Shown piece after piece: positions 1-8,582 of a stretch of DNA of 64,000 nucleotides. Origin of the DNA: Eubacteriales bacterium mix99 (GTDB taxonomy: Bacteria; Bacillota; Clostridia; Caldicoprobacterales; DTU083); assembly GCA_038396605.1 (NCBI GenBank), contig CP121690.1:2326500-2390499 (forward strand), given 5' to 3'. How positions within the stretch are numbered: the stretch's first letter is position 1; each line of letters opens with the position of its first letter. Made by a program: the position numbers and the translations under genes. Under the pieces are notes generated by a model. That model was not told where the DNA came from and ran no database searches. It saw only the letters and a list, made by a program, of their open reading frames with translations.

Positions 1-2
1 GG

Positions 3-179
3 GTTGCCATACCGGGCTCTGCTCCGGACCTCATGAAGCCACACAAAGGTTGCATTTTCGCTGACAGATGTCCTTACTGTGAGGACCGGTGCCTTACGGA
101 GGAGCCAGGACTTGAAGTGGCCGGAGAAGAGCATCTGGCTGCCTGCCACAGAATTTCCGGAAAGGAGGGGCAACCGTAA
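3..179 (+). CDS. Peptide-type ABC transporter ATP-binding protein (DppD/OppD-like), 3' end only
   Basis: Only the last 58 codons are in the window; the start lies off the left edge. The visible tail has the cysteine-rich signature of the C-terminal extension of oligopeptide/dipeptide ATPases: C-x5-C-x2-C-x4-C around ADRCPYC, then ACHR near the end. The stop TAA overlaps the ATG of the next ATPase by one base (TAATG), so the two are translationally coupled, as in Dpp/Opp operons where two different ATPases pair up at the membrane. The substrate cannot be read from this fragment; the nearby GH125 gene leaves an oligosaccharide possible. Confidence 0.85.
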   Translation, partial: VAIPGSAPDLMKPHKGCIFADRCPYCEDRCLTEEPGLEVAGEEHLAACHRISGKEGQP

Positions 180-1222
180 TGGAAAAGACAACTCCGATTG
201 TGAAGCTATCCCATGTAGAGGTCAACTTTAACAAAAAGACGGGGCTGTTCCGAAAAGCAGATTATGTGAATGCACTGCACGATATTAATTTGTCCATATA
301 TCCCGGAGAAGTAGTTGTTCTCGTGGGAGAGAGCGGAAGCGGAAAGACAACGATGGCAAATGTAATCGCCGGCATCGTACATCCAACCTCGGGAAAAGTG
401 TTTTTTAAGGGCACGGAAGTGCCGGAGATGAATCAGGAACAAAAGGAAGAATACCGGAACAACATTCAAATGGTGCAACAGGATTCCTATGCTTCCCTGA
501 ACCCGATGCGGAGGATGATTAAAATTCTTGGTGATCCGCTTGTGATCAAGAAGTATTCCGACAAGAAAAATGTGGAGGAAAAAGTCTCTCATTTTCTGAA
601 TACCGTGGAACTGACCCCTGCGGAAAACTTTCTGCAGAAATATCCGCATCAGCTTTCCGGAGGACAGAGACAGCGTATGTTGATCGCACGTGCAATCTCC
701 ATGAATCCGAAGCTGCTTCTTGCGGATGAACCGGTTTCCATGATTGACGTATCTCTTCGTGTATCCGTGCTGAATCTCCTTGCAAAGCTGAATCAGGAGG
801 ACAATATTGCCATCGCCTATATCACGCATGATCTGGCGACGGCACGTTATGTGGGGCAAAATGGAAGAATCGAGGTGATGTACATGGGAGAGATCGTCGA
901 ATCCGGACGCCTGCAGGAGGTTCTTTCGCATCCAAAACATCCTTATCTGCGTGCCCTTTTAAATGCTGTGCCGATACCGGATCCGAAGATTGCGAGACAG
1001 CCACGGGAGACCAGTATCAAGACGATGGAAGAAATCGAAGGTACTATTCCGTCTGGCTGTCGCTTTCATAACAGATGCCGGTACTGCAAAGAAATATGCA
1101 AAGAAAAGAAACCAGCTATGGAGCAGCATGGATCATCCATGGTGGCATGCCATCGCACAGCGGAACTTCCTCCATTTACACTGTATCAGAATGCAAGGGA
1201 GGATGCCAATCTTGAAAAATAA
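179..1222 (+). CDS. Peptide/oligosaccharide-type ABC transporter ATP-binding protein (DppF/OppF-like)
   Basis: This is a complete 347-residue ATPase that energises a family-5 type ABC importer at the cytoplasmic membrane. Visible motifs are Walker A GESGSGKT (about 50-57), the LSGGQ signature (159-163), Walker B LLLADEP (179-185) and the H-loop histidine in ITHDL (about 217). The C-terminal 60 residues carry the Cys-rich extension (RFHNRCRYC then ACHR) that marks the Dpp/Opp subgroup. It overlaps the preceding ATPase by one base and is followed by a small membrane protein gene. Peptide is the family default, but systems of this family also import oligosaccharides, and a mannosidase with its regulator lies 1.5 kb downstream. 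Confidence 0.9.
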   Translation: MEKTTPIVKLSHVEVNFNKKTGLFRKADYVNALHDINLSIYPGEVVVLVGESGSGKTTMANVIAGIVHPTSGKVFFKGTEVPEMNQEQKEEYRNNIQMVQQDSYASLNPMRRMIKILGDPLVIKKYSDKKNVEEKVSHFLNTVELTPAENFLQKYPHQLSGGQRQRMLIARAISMNPKLLLADEPVSMIDVSLRVSVLNLLAKLNQEDNIAIAYITHDLATARYVGQNGRIEVMYMGEIVESGRLQEVLSHPKHPYLRALLNAVPIPDPKIARQPRETSIKTMEEIEGTIPSGCRFHNRCRYCKEICKEKKPAMEQHGSSMVACHRTAELPPFTLYQNAREDANLEK

Positions 1223-1451
1223 AGAAAATAATCACAAAGGCCTGACAGAACAGGATGAGCTCGTGATCCGTCAGACAAAACCGTATCTGTCCGGTTCGAT
1301 TCTTTGTTGCGTACTTTCCATATGCTGCCTCATTATAACGGGAATACAGCCGAAAGAGCCAGGTTTCTGGCTATGCGTCGCTACGCTGCTGCTGAACTTC
1401 CTGTTTATAACAGGAGTTTATAGAAAGACCCGGAAAATAAGAAAGCCATAG
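1212..1451 (+). CDS. Small two-helix membrane protein, unknown function
   Basis: The product is 79 residues if translation begins at TTG 1212, which has AGGGAGG eight bases upstream; an in-frame ATG at 1203 sits directly on that SD site and is less likely. The sequence has a charged N-terminus, then two hydrophobic stretches (LSGSILCCVLSICCLIITGI and a second around FWLCVATLLLNFLFITG) and ends in basic residues, giving a hairpin membrane protein with both ends probably inside. It overlaps the end of the ATPase gene by 11 bases and so belongs to the same transcript. I do not recognise the family. Confidence 0.55.
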   Translation: MKNKENNHKGLTEQDELVIRQTKPYLSGSILCCVLSICCLIITGIQPKEPGFWLCVATLLLNFLFITGVYRKTRKIRKP

Positions 1452-1530
1452 CCATTCCACCCGCTTTGATCCCCCAAAATTTGGACGGTAAGGGATATTA
1501 CAAAACAAACAGTTTTCTTTCAAATTAATA

Positions 1531-1560
1531 TTGACATATCATTTCTATATGGTATATCAT
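1531..1560 (+). promoter_or_regulatory. Promoter of the GntR regulator / GH125 pair
   Basis: TTGACA at 1531-1536 is followed after 18 bases by TATCAT at 1555-1560. The motif ATATCAT occurs twice within the element (1536 and 1554), a possible operator for the regulator it precedes. A longer reading frame starting at TTG 1531 would begin inside this -35 box, so the gene is started at 1624. Confidence 0.5.
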
Positions 1561-1623
1561 ATTAAGGATAGGCAATGGCAGGACGAATGTCCTGGAACGT
1601 CCAATAGAAATGGGGTGCAGCTT

Positions 1624-2784
1624 ATGAGCGAAGCGAGTTTACCATTGTATCAGAAAATTTATAATGATCTTGTTGAAAAGATCACACAGGGGGATTATCA
1701 GGAGGGGGATCGGATTCCATCCGAAAAGGAACTGGCGGAGGAATACAATGTCAGTCGCATTACCAGCAAAAAGGCGCTGGAAATGATGGCGGAACGAAGG
1801 CTGATCACCCGGGCACCTGGAAAGGGATCCTTTGTAGGGAACCGGGAATCCTCCGAACCGACCCAAACGGACGAGAATCCGGATCTTTTGGATCCGTCCC
1901 AACGAAAGCCGATTTTATTTGGCCTCCTTATGCCCGATTTCAGTGAGTCGTTCGGGACGACCCTGATATCCGGTGCCGAACAGGAGGGCGCCCGGGAAAA
2001 TTGTTATCTCGTTGTCAAAAAGTCATATGGCAGGCAGGATGTTGAGGAAAAGGCCTTGAATGCCCTGTTGGAGCTGGGAGTGGCCGGCATTATCATTATG
2101 CCAGTTCACGGAGAACTGTACAGCCGAAAGATTCTGGAGCTGGCCCTGAACGGGTTTCCGATTGTATCGGTGGATCGGTGCATGAATGGAATTCCCATTT
2201 CCTTTGTCGGGACGAATAATAATGAAGCATCGGAAAAAGCTACGGACTTTTTGCTGGATCTGGGACATAATCATATTTCTGTTCTGTCCCCTCCCTATCA
2301 AAATACTTCCACGATATCGGACAGAGTGGAAGGTTTCATCAAGAGTCATGCACAGCATGGAATAGAAATTGATGATTCCATATGGCGGACCGACTTGATC
2401 AGTACCCTGCCAGGTAAGGATTCCGGCAAGAGCAGGCAGGAGGATATTTCAAAAATCGTGGAACTGCTGCGGGACAATCCCGAAATTACATGCCTGTATG
2501 CTTTGGAATACAATATTGCCCTTCTGGCCATGCGGGCTGCAAAGTCCATAGGAAAAAGAGTGCCGGAGGACTTGTCCATTGTATGTTTTGACAGCCCGGA
2601 CAGTCACTATCAATATGAGTGCGAGGGCGGTTACCGGTTTACCTTTGTCCGGCAAAGGGAAGCAGAAATGGGAGCAACCGCAGTTCGTCTGCTTCTTCGT
2701 CAGATACAGGAAAAAAAGGGGCCGGAAAAAATCCATCTGGATGCCGACCTGATAATGGGTCTTTCCACAAAAAAGCGTACCTGA
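1624..2784 (+). CDS. GntR-family regulator with LacI-type sugar-sensing domain
   Basis: The 386-residue product has an N-terminal winged helix of the GntR family (about 1-72, including IPSEKELAEEYNVSR and the wing GKGSFVG) joined to a periplasmic-binding-protein-like sensor domain (about 95-380) like that of AraR and LacI. Such proteins repress sugar genes until a sugar binds. The start ATG 1624 was chosen because it opens the winged-helix domain and lies downstream of a promoter that would otherwise be inside the gene. It is 30 bases upstream of the GH125 mannosidase, so a mannose-containing ligand is the simplest guess, but the ligand is not visible from sequence. Confidence 0.85.
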   Translation: MSEASLPLYQKIYNDLVEKITQGDYQEGDRIPSEKELAEEYNVSRITSKKALEMMAERRLITRAPGKGSFVGNRESSEPTQTDENPDLLDPSQRKPILFGLLMPDFSESFGTTLISGAEQEGARENCYLVVKKSYGRQDVEEKALNALLELGVAGIIIMPVHGELYSRKILELALNGFPIVSVDRCMNGIPISFVGTNNNEASEKATDFLLDLGHNHISVLSPPYQNTSTISDRVEGFIKSHAQHGIEIDDSIWRTDLISTLPGKDSGKSRQEDISKIVELLRDNPEITCLYALEYNIALLAMRAAKSIGKRVPEDLSIVCFDSPDSHYQYECEGGYRFTFVRQREAEMGATAVRLLLRQIQEKKGPEKIHLDADLIMGLSTKKRT

Positions 2785-2814
2785 AAAGCAACGATTTATA
2801 GGAGGAGCAAAACT

Positions 2815-4101
2815 ATGACATCAACGATTGAACAGCTGAAAGGGGAGATCGATCCGGGGAACATCGATCCGCCATTTCTCATGAATCTGTACCGCAATTG
2901 CTTTTACAGCACGTTGGAAACGACAACCGAGATGCTCCCGGACGGAACATCATTTGTATTTACCGGGGATATTCCGGCCATGTGGCTTCGGGACTCCTCT
3001 GCACAGGTACGGCACTATATCCCTTTTTCCGTGAAAAATGTTTTGCTGCGGCAAATCATCAAAGGGTTGATCAAAAGACAGATGCAGTACATCCGAACGG
3101 ATCCGTATGCCAATGCCTTTAACAGGGAACCGGACAATGCGGGACACAAACAGGACAGAACCCAACAGAATCCATGGGTATGGGAAAGAAAATACGAAGT
3201 GGATTCCTTATGTTATCCCATTCAGCTGTCTTATCTGTATTGGAAGGCAACCGGGGAAACATCGGTTTTCGATAATGGATTCCGGGAAGCGGTCCGCACC
3301 ATACTGGAGCTTTGGCAGCGGGAGCAGCATCATTTGGATGACTCCCCGTATTGCTTCGAAAGGGCAGGCGGTTCCCCTACGGATACTCTGCAAAACGGGG
3401 GCAGGGGAACACCTGTCCGCTATACCGGCATGACCTGGTCCGGTTTCCGGCCCAGTGATGATGCATGTACCTTCCACTATTTGATTCCTGCCAATATGTT
3501 TGCTGTCGTCGCTCTTCGATACATTGAGGAGATCGCACGGGATGTCTGGAAAGACGGGACTTTGGCCGGCTCCGCAAAAAAGCTTGGCAGGGAAATCAAT
3601 GATGGCATTCAGAACTATGGAATCTTCCCTCATCCGAAATACGGGCCGATCTATGCCTATGAGACGGATGGCATGGGGCACTATAATCTGATGGATGATG
3701 CCAATGTGCCCAGCCTTTTATCCATACCTTATCTGCAGTATCAGGCGGCGGAGGATCCCGTCTGCGCCCATACCCGCAGATTCCTGTTGAGCAGGGACAA
3801 TCCCTGGTTCTTTGAAGGCAGCTGTGCAAAAGGCATTGGCAGTCCCCATACGTCAGAGGACTATATCTGGCATATCGGACTGATCATGCAGGCGCTGACC
3901 TCCACAGACGAGGAGGAAATCAGGGAGCTGCTGAAAATGATAGCCGGAACCGATGCGGATACCGGCTACATGCATGAAAGCTTTCATAAGGATGACCCGG
4001 GTCAGTTTACCCGGCCGTGGTTTGCCTGGGCCAACAGCCTGTTTGCCGAACTGATTTACCGGATCATGAAGGATGGGAAGCAGTATTTATTTCATTGGTA
4101 A
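2815..4101 (+). CDS. Glycoside hydrolase family 125, exo-alpha-1,6-mannosidase
   Basis: The 428-residue protein matches family GH125 along its length: the N-terminal TGDIPAMWLRDSSAQ block (about 50-64), the WERKYEVDSLCYPIQL block (about 123-138) and the FRPSDDACTFHYLIPANMF block (about 211-229), whose aspartate is the expected general acid, then FARPW-like TRPWFAWANSLF near the end. Members remove non-reducing alpha-1,6-linked mannose from mannans or N-glycans. There is no signal peptide, so it acts inside the cell on imported oligosaccharide. An SD site (GGAGG) sits ahead of the ATG. It shares a transcript with the GntR regulator and may be fed by the upstream ABC importer. Confidence 0.9.
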   Translation: MTSTIEQLKGEIDPGNIDPPFLMNLYRNCFYSTLETTTEMLPDGTSFVFTGDIPAMWLRDSSAQVRHYIPFSVKNVLLRQIIKGLIKRQMQYIRTDPYANAFNREPDNAGHKQDRTQQNPWVWERKYEVDSLCYPIQLSYLYWKATGETSVFDNGFREAVRTILELWQREQHHLDDSPYCFERAGGSPTDTLQNGGRGTPVRYTGMTWSGFRPSDDACTFHYLIPANMFAVVALRYIEEIARDVWKDGTLAGSAKKLGREINDGIQNYGIFPHPKYGPIYAYETDGMGHYNLMDDANVPSLLSIPYLQYQAAEDPVCAHTRRFLLSRDNPWFFEGSCAKGIGSPHTSEDYIWHIGLIMQALTSTDEEEIRELLKMIAGTDADTGYMHESFHKDDPGQFTRPWFAWANSLFAELIYRIMKDGKQYLFHW

Positions 4102-4113
4102 GGGGGGAGGAAG

Positions 4114-4884
4114 TCAGCCGACAATGTGATATCCGGCGTCCACATGAATATTTTCTCCGGTAATTCCCCTTGCCATTTCACTGAGCAGAAACACTGCGGT
4201 ATCCCCGACTTCTTTTTGATTGGTTGTTCTGTGAAGGGGGGCTTTTTCCTCATAAATTCCAAGTACGGAATTGAAATCCTTCACTCCCTTGGCCGATACA
4301 GTTTTGATCGGGCCGGCAGAAATGGAATTGACCCGGATGTTCCCCGGCCCCAGGTCGTTGGCAAGATAACGGACGGAGGCCTGCAATGCAGCTTTTGCCA
4401 CGCCCATGACGTTATAGTTCCTTATGGCGCGTTCCCCTCCCAGATATGTCAGTGTGAGAATGCTGCCGCCTTCCGGCATAAGCGGCCGTGCCCCGCGGGC
4501 AACTGCTGTCAGGGAATAGGAGCTGATATTCTGAGCAAGCAGATAACCGTCCCGGGAGGTATTGTAATAGTGTCCCTCCAGCTCTTCGCTTTTTGCAAAC
4601 GCCATGCAGTGCACCAGCCCATGCAGGATTCCGAAATCGTTCTGTATGGATTGAAACAGCTGATCGATCTGATCGTCAACGGTCACGTCACAGGGATACA
4701 GTGCAATGCCAGGCATATCACGGGTCAGATGCTCAATGCCGCCTTTTGTTCTTTCATTCTGATAGGTAAGAATCAGATTTGCACCGGCTTCTGCACAGGA
4801 CTGCGCAATTCCCCATGCAATGCTCCATTTGTTGGCAACTCCCATAATCAATATATTCCGGCTCTTCAGCAATTCATTCATCAT
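4114..4884 (-). CDS. fabI: Enoyl-[acyl-carrier-protein] reductase (NADH), FabI
   Basis: FabI reduces trans-2-enoyl-ACP in the last step of each fatty-acid elongation cycle in the cytoplasm. The 256-residue product is a short-chain dehydrogenase of the FabI subgroup: cofactor loop GVANKWSIAWGIA (about 15-27), the catalytic Tyr-x6-Lys pair in YNVMGVAK (about 156-163) and the SAGPIKT substrate-loop motif (about 191-197). It is convergent with the GH125 gene (12-base gap) and divergent from tig. AAAGGA lies seven bases from the ATG at 4884; a second ATG follows immediately. No other fatty-acid genes are next to it. Confidence 0.93.
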   Translation of the reverse strand: MMNELLKSRNILIMGVANKWSIAWGIAQSCAEAGANLILTYQNERTKGGIEHLTRDMPGIALYPCDVTVDDQIDQLFQSIQNDFGILHGLVHCMAFAKSEELEGHYYNTSRDGYLLAQNISSYSLTAVARGARPLMPEGGSILTLTYLGGERAIRNYNVMGVAKAALQASVRYLANDLGPGNIRVNSISAGPIKTVSAKGVKDFNSVLGIYEEKAPLHRTTNQKEVGDTAVFLLSEMARGITGENIHVDAGYHIVG

Positions 4885-5136
4885 ATATCATCCTTTCTGA
4901 ACCAACTTTTCTTCTATCATACCGCACCATTGTGCAAAAATCCAGTAGAAAAGGAGCAGCAGGTGGTATTGCAATCAATTGTCAGTTATGTTAAGATACA
5001 ATTTAGGAAATTTAGTATCCGTTTTCCGATTTTTTTGCAATGGAAGTTAGAGGAATCCCTTTTTGGGTTAAGTGATATACTGAAAGGCAAGATATGAACC
5101 GGAGAATTGACGGATCATTTAAGGAGGACATTGTTG

Positions 5137-6534
5137 GTGAAGGTTACAAAAGAAATTCTGGAGAATAAGAAAGTGAAGCTTGAGATTCACATAGACCCCC
5201 AGACATTTGAGAAGGGCATGATGAAATCCTATCTGAAAAACCGGAAAAGCATTTCCGTTCCCGGCTTTCGGAAAGGGAAGGTTCCCAGAAAGGTTATTGA
5301 AAGGTATTATGGAGAAGCGGTTTTTTATGAAGACGCCATCAATGTCATCTTTCCGGAAGCCTATGATGATGCCGTAAAGGAAACCGGCATTGAGCCCGTT
5401 GCCATGCCGGAGATCGATATTGCGCAGATCGGCAGCGGCAAGGAATTGATCCTGACAGCGGAGGTTGTGGTCAAGCCGGAAGTGGAGCTTGGACAATATA
5501 AAGGAATCGAAGTGGAGGATGCCAATCATACGGTATCCGATGAAGAAGTGGAAGAAGCATTGAAAAAGGCATTGGATGACAATGCCCGATGGATCGATGT
5601 TATCGACCGGGGTGCAGAGAATGGAGACCGGGCAACGCTGGACTTTGACGGATCCGTGGACGGCAGGGAATTTCCTGGAGGCTCGGCGGAGAAACAGTCT
5701 CTGGATATCGGATCCGGGCAGTTCATTCCGGGATTTGAAGAACAGTTGATCGGAATGAAGCCGGAGGAAGAAAAGGATATTACTGTGACATTCCCGGAGG
5801 ATTATCAGGCTGAGGATCTGAAGGGGAAGGAAGCTGTTTTTCATGTGAAAATTCATGATATCAAGAAAAAAGAGCTGCCGGAGAGAAATGACGACTTTGC
5901 GAAGGATACCAGCGAGTTCAGTACCCTTGCGGAGTATCAGGAGGATCTCAGGAAAAAGCTGCAGAAAACTGCAGATGAAAATGCCAGAACCACCATGGAA
6001 AATCAGCTGATCCAGGAAATCGCAGATCATGCCAAAGTGGATATTCCGGAGAAAATGGTGGATAATGAGATCGACAATATGGTCCGGGACATGGAATATC
6101 GTATGCAGTACAGTGGTGTGAACCTGCAGCAGTATCTGGAAGCCACCCATACATCAGTTGAGGATTTTAGGGCACAATATAAGGAAACCGCATACAATAG
6201 AGTTAAGATACGATTGGTGATGGAGGCTGTTACCAGGGCGGAAGGCATCGTTGCGACAGACGGGGATCTGGAAAAGAAGTATGCAGAGTTGGCAGAGCAG
6301 TATAAAATGGACACAAAGGAAGTAAAAAAGAACTTCGGATCCAATGAGGAGTATCTCAAAGGCAGTGTTCTGTCTCAAAAGACGACGGACATGCTTATGA
6401 AGGAAGCCGTCGTGGTCAAGGGCAAAAAGAATCCGAAGGATGGAGCGGAAGAGGAAGATCACAGGAGTTCCCCGGAGGCTTCTGTGGAGGAAGATGCCAG
6501 CAATGCCGGCAAGGAATCCGCCGGCGGAAAATAA
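5137..6534 (+). CDS. tig: Trigger factor, ribosome-associated chaperone and prolyl isomerase
   Basis: Trigger factor binds the ribosome exit tunnel and shields nascent chains. The N-terminal domain has the ribosome-binding signature GFRKGKVPR, the middle FKBP-type isomerase domain runs through GDRATLDFDGSVDGREFPGG, and the long alpha-helical C-terminal domain follows. The last 30 residues form an acidic tail rich in E, D and K. AAGGAGG at 5121-5127 points to GTG 5137 (nine bases) or TTG 5134 (six bases) as the start, not the TTG at 5107. It heads the tig-clpP-clpX-lonB-lon-engB gene string seen in many Firmicutes; clpP follows after 14 bases. Confidence 0.95.
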   Translation: MKVTKEILENKKVKLEIHIDPQTFEKGMMKSYLKNRKSISVPGFRKGKVPRKVIERYYGEAVFYEDAINVIFPEAYDDAVKETGIEPVAMPEIDIAQIGSGKELILTAEVVVKPEVELGQYKGIEVEDANHTVSDEEVEEALKKALDDNARWIDVIDRGAENGDRATLDFDGSVDGREFPGGSAEKQSLDIGSGQFIPGFEEQLIGMKPEEEKDITVTFPEDYQAEDLKGKEAVFHVKIHDIKKKELPERNDDFAKDTSEFSTLAEYQEDLRKKLQKTADENARTTMENQLIQEIADHAKVDIPEKMVDNEIDNMVRDMEYRMQYSGVNLQQYLEATHTSVEDFRAQYKETAYNRVKIRLVMEAVTRAEGIVATDGDLEKKYAELAEQYKMDTKEVKKNFGSNEEYLKGSVLSQKTTDMLMKEAVVVKGKKNPKDGAEEEDHRSSPEASVEEDASNAGKESAGGK

Positions 6535-6548
6535 GGAGGAATTGAGTT

Positions 6549-7130
6549 ATGAGTCTTATACCGATGGTAGTGGAACAGACAAATCGCGGAGAGCGATCCT
6601 ATGATATTTACTCCCGTTTGCTTGAGGAAAGAATCATATTCCTGGGGGAGCAGGTTACGGATGTTTCAGCCAATTTGATCGTCGCACAGCTTCTTTATCT
6701 GGAGTCTGCCGATCCGGACAAGGACGTCCGGCTGTATATCAACAGCCCGGGGGGATCCGTTTCTGCCGGGTTGGCCATTTATGATACCATGCAGTACATT
6801 AAATGCGATGTATCCACCATTTGTATCGGGATGGCAGCATCCATGGGCGCATTTCTCCTTGCTGCCGGTACGAAAGGGAAACGGTTTGCCCTGCCCAACA
6901 GTGAAATATTGATTCATCAGCCAATGGGCGGAGCTCAGGGACAGGCGACGGATGTTAAGATTCATGCCGATCAGATTTTGAGAGTGAAGGAAAGATTAAA
7001 CCGCATTCTGTCCGAGCGCACCGGACAGCCTCTTGAAAAGATCGTTCAGGATACGGAGCGGGATCACTTTATGTCGTCTGAACAAGCTAAGGACTATGGC
7101 CTGATTGATGAGATCATGACGAGAGCATAG
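6549..7130 (+). CDS. clpP: ATP-dependent Clp protease proteolytic subunit ClpP
   Basis: ClpP forms the tetradecameric serine-protease chamber fed by ClpX or ClpA/C. The 193-residue product has the full catalytic triad: Ser98 in GMAASMG, His123 in [12 protein letters not shown] and Asp172 in TERDHFMS. Length and motifs are standard. AAGGAGG lies ahead of the ATG, and clpX begins 19 bases downstream, so both are made from one transcript with tig. Confidence 0.97.
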   Translation: MSLIPMVVEQTNRGERSYDIYSRLLEERIIFLGEQVTDVSANLIVAQLLYLESADPDKDVRLYINSPGGSVSAGLAIYDTMQYIKCDVSTICIGMAASMGAFLLAAGTKGKRFALPNSEILIHQPMGGAQGQATDVKIHADQILRVKERLNRILSERTGQPLEKIVQDTERDHFMSSEQAKDYGLIDEIMTRA

Positions 7131-7148
7131 CGGATAAGAGGTGAAGAC

Positions 7149-8435
7149 ATGGCAAGATATGAAGACAAGAAGCAGCTGAAGTGTTCCTTTTGCGGCAAAA
7201 TGCAGGACCAGGTCCGTCGGTTGGTTGCCGGGCCCGGTGTATATATCTGCGATGAATGCATTGAATTATGTCAGGAAATTATTGAAGAGGAATTTGAGGA
7301 TGCCTCCGATCTGGAGTTCAAGGACATTCCAAAGCCGGATGAGATCAAGAAAATTCTCGACCAGTATGTGGTAGGTCAGGAGCATGCCAAAAAAACACTG
7401 GCAGTTGCGGTATATAACCATTACAAACGGATTAACAGTGATGTCCGGAATGACGATGTGGAGCTTCAGAAGAGCAATATTGTGATGCTTGGCCCCACGG
7501 GCTGCGGGAAAACGCTGCTCGCACAGACATTGGCCAGAATACTGAACGTTCCATTTGCTGTGGCGGATGCCACATCCCTGACCGAAGCCGGCTATGTCGG
7601 CGAAGATGTGGAAAACATTCTGCTCAAGCTGATACAGGCAGCGGATTATGATGTGGAACGGGCTGAAAAGGGCATCATCTATATTGATGAAATTGATAAG
7701 ATCGCCAGAAAATCGGAAAATCCGTCCATTACCAGAGATGTATCGGGAGAAGGGGTCCAGCAGGCATTGCTGAAGATCCTGGAGGGTACGGTTGCCAGTG
7801 TGCCTCCTCAGGGCGGCAGAAAGCATCCCCATCAGGAGTTCATTCAGATTGATACCACCAATATCCTGTTTCTCTGTGGCGGAGCATTTGACGGAATCGA
7901 TAAGATCATCCAGAATCGGATTGGTAAAAAGACCATGGGATTTGGTGCAGATATCCAAACCAATGCCAATCAGGATATTGGAGAGATTTTGAAGCACATT
8001 CTGCCGGAGGATTTGCTGAAATACGGTTTGATTCCGGAGTTTGTCGGCAGACTGCCCATTATTGCCACGCTTCAGTCGCTGGATGAAAAGGCTTTGATTA
8101 AGATACTGCAGGAACCTAAAAACGCTTTGGTGAAACAATATCAGAAGCTGTTTGAGATGGATGAGGTGACTCTGGAGTTTGAAGACGGTGCACTGAACGC
8201 CATTGCGAAAAAGGCCATTGAGCGAAAAACAGGCGCCAGAGGGTTGCGGGCTATTCTGGAAGATATCATGCTGAATGTCATGTATGATATCCCTTCCAGG
8301 GACGATATTGAGAAGTGTATCATTACCAGGGATACGATTCTGAACCAGCAGGATCCGATCCTGATCCTGTCCGAGGGGGAAAAGCCCCGGAAAGCCCTGA
8401 AAAAGCCAAAGGAAAAGAAAGAAACCGCATCATAA
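7149..8435 (+). CDS. clpX: ATP-dependent Clp protease ATP-binding subunit ClpX
   Basis: ClpX is the hexameric unfoldase that delivers tagged proteins to ClpP. The 428-residue product opens with the zinc-binding domain (Cys12, Cys15, Cys34, Cys37), followed by the AAA+ module with Walker A GPTGCGKT (115-122), Walker B IIYIDEID, the pore loop GYVGEDVE and the ClpP-contact IGF-type loop at [10 protein letters not shown]. The C-terminal small domain is complete. A strong terminator follows the stop codon, separating it from lonB. Confidence 0.97.
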   Translation: MARYEDKKQLKCSFCGKMQDQVRRLVAGPGVYICDECIELCQEIIEEEFEDASDLEFKDIPKPDEIKKILDQYVVGQEHAKKTLAVAVYNHYKRINSDVRNDDVELQKSNIVMLGPTGCGKTLLAQTLARILNVPFAVADATSLTEAGYVGEDVENILLKLIQAADYDVERAEKGIIYIDEIDKIARKSENPSITRDVSGEGVQQALLKILEGTVASVPPQGGRKHPHQEFIQIDTTNILFLCGGAFDGIDKIIQNRIGKKTMGFGADIQTNANQDIGEILKHILPEDLLKYGLIPEFVGRLPIIATLQSLDEKALIKILQEPKNALVKQYQKLFEMDEVTLEFEDGALNAIAKKAIERKTGARGLRAILEDIMLNVMYDIPSRDDIEKCIITRDTILNQQDPILILSEGEKPRKALKKPKEKKETAS

Positions 8436-8447
8436 CGCGAAAGCAGA

Positions 8448-8475
8448 GGGAGCAGACAGCTCCCCCTTTTTTTTT
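8448..8475 (+). terminator. Intrinsic terminator after clpX
   Basis: GGGAGC pairs with GCTCCC across a five-base loop (8448-8464) and is followed by CC and nine T residues. Confidence 0.85.
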
Positions 8476-8582
8476 GCAGATCGACCTGTGGAATGTTCCT
8501 CAGATGGATAAAATGCCTTCCGATCCCACATACTATTTTTAAAGTCTGTACACAAAAAGCATGGAAAGGAAGGATGATTTTG

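Noticed and set aside
5119-6150. Long minus-strand frame opposite tig
   Set aside because: It is a shadow of the trigger factor gene: no SD, no recognisable motif, and a composition typical of the antisense of an Asp/Glu-rich gene.
7266-8138. 290-codon minus-strand frame opposite clpX
   Set aside because: Antisense shadow of a highly conserved gene with no own initiation signals.
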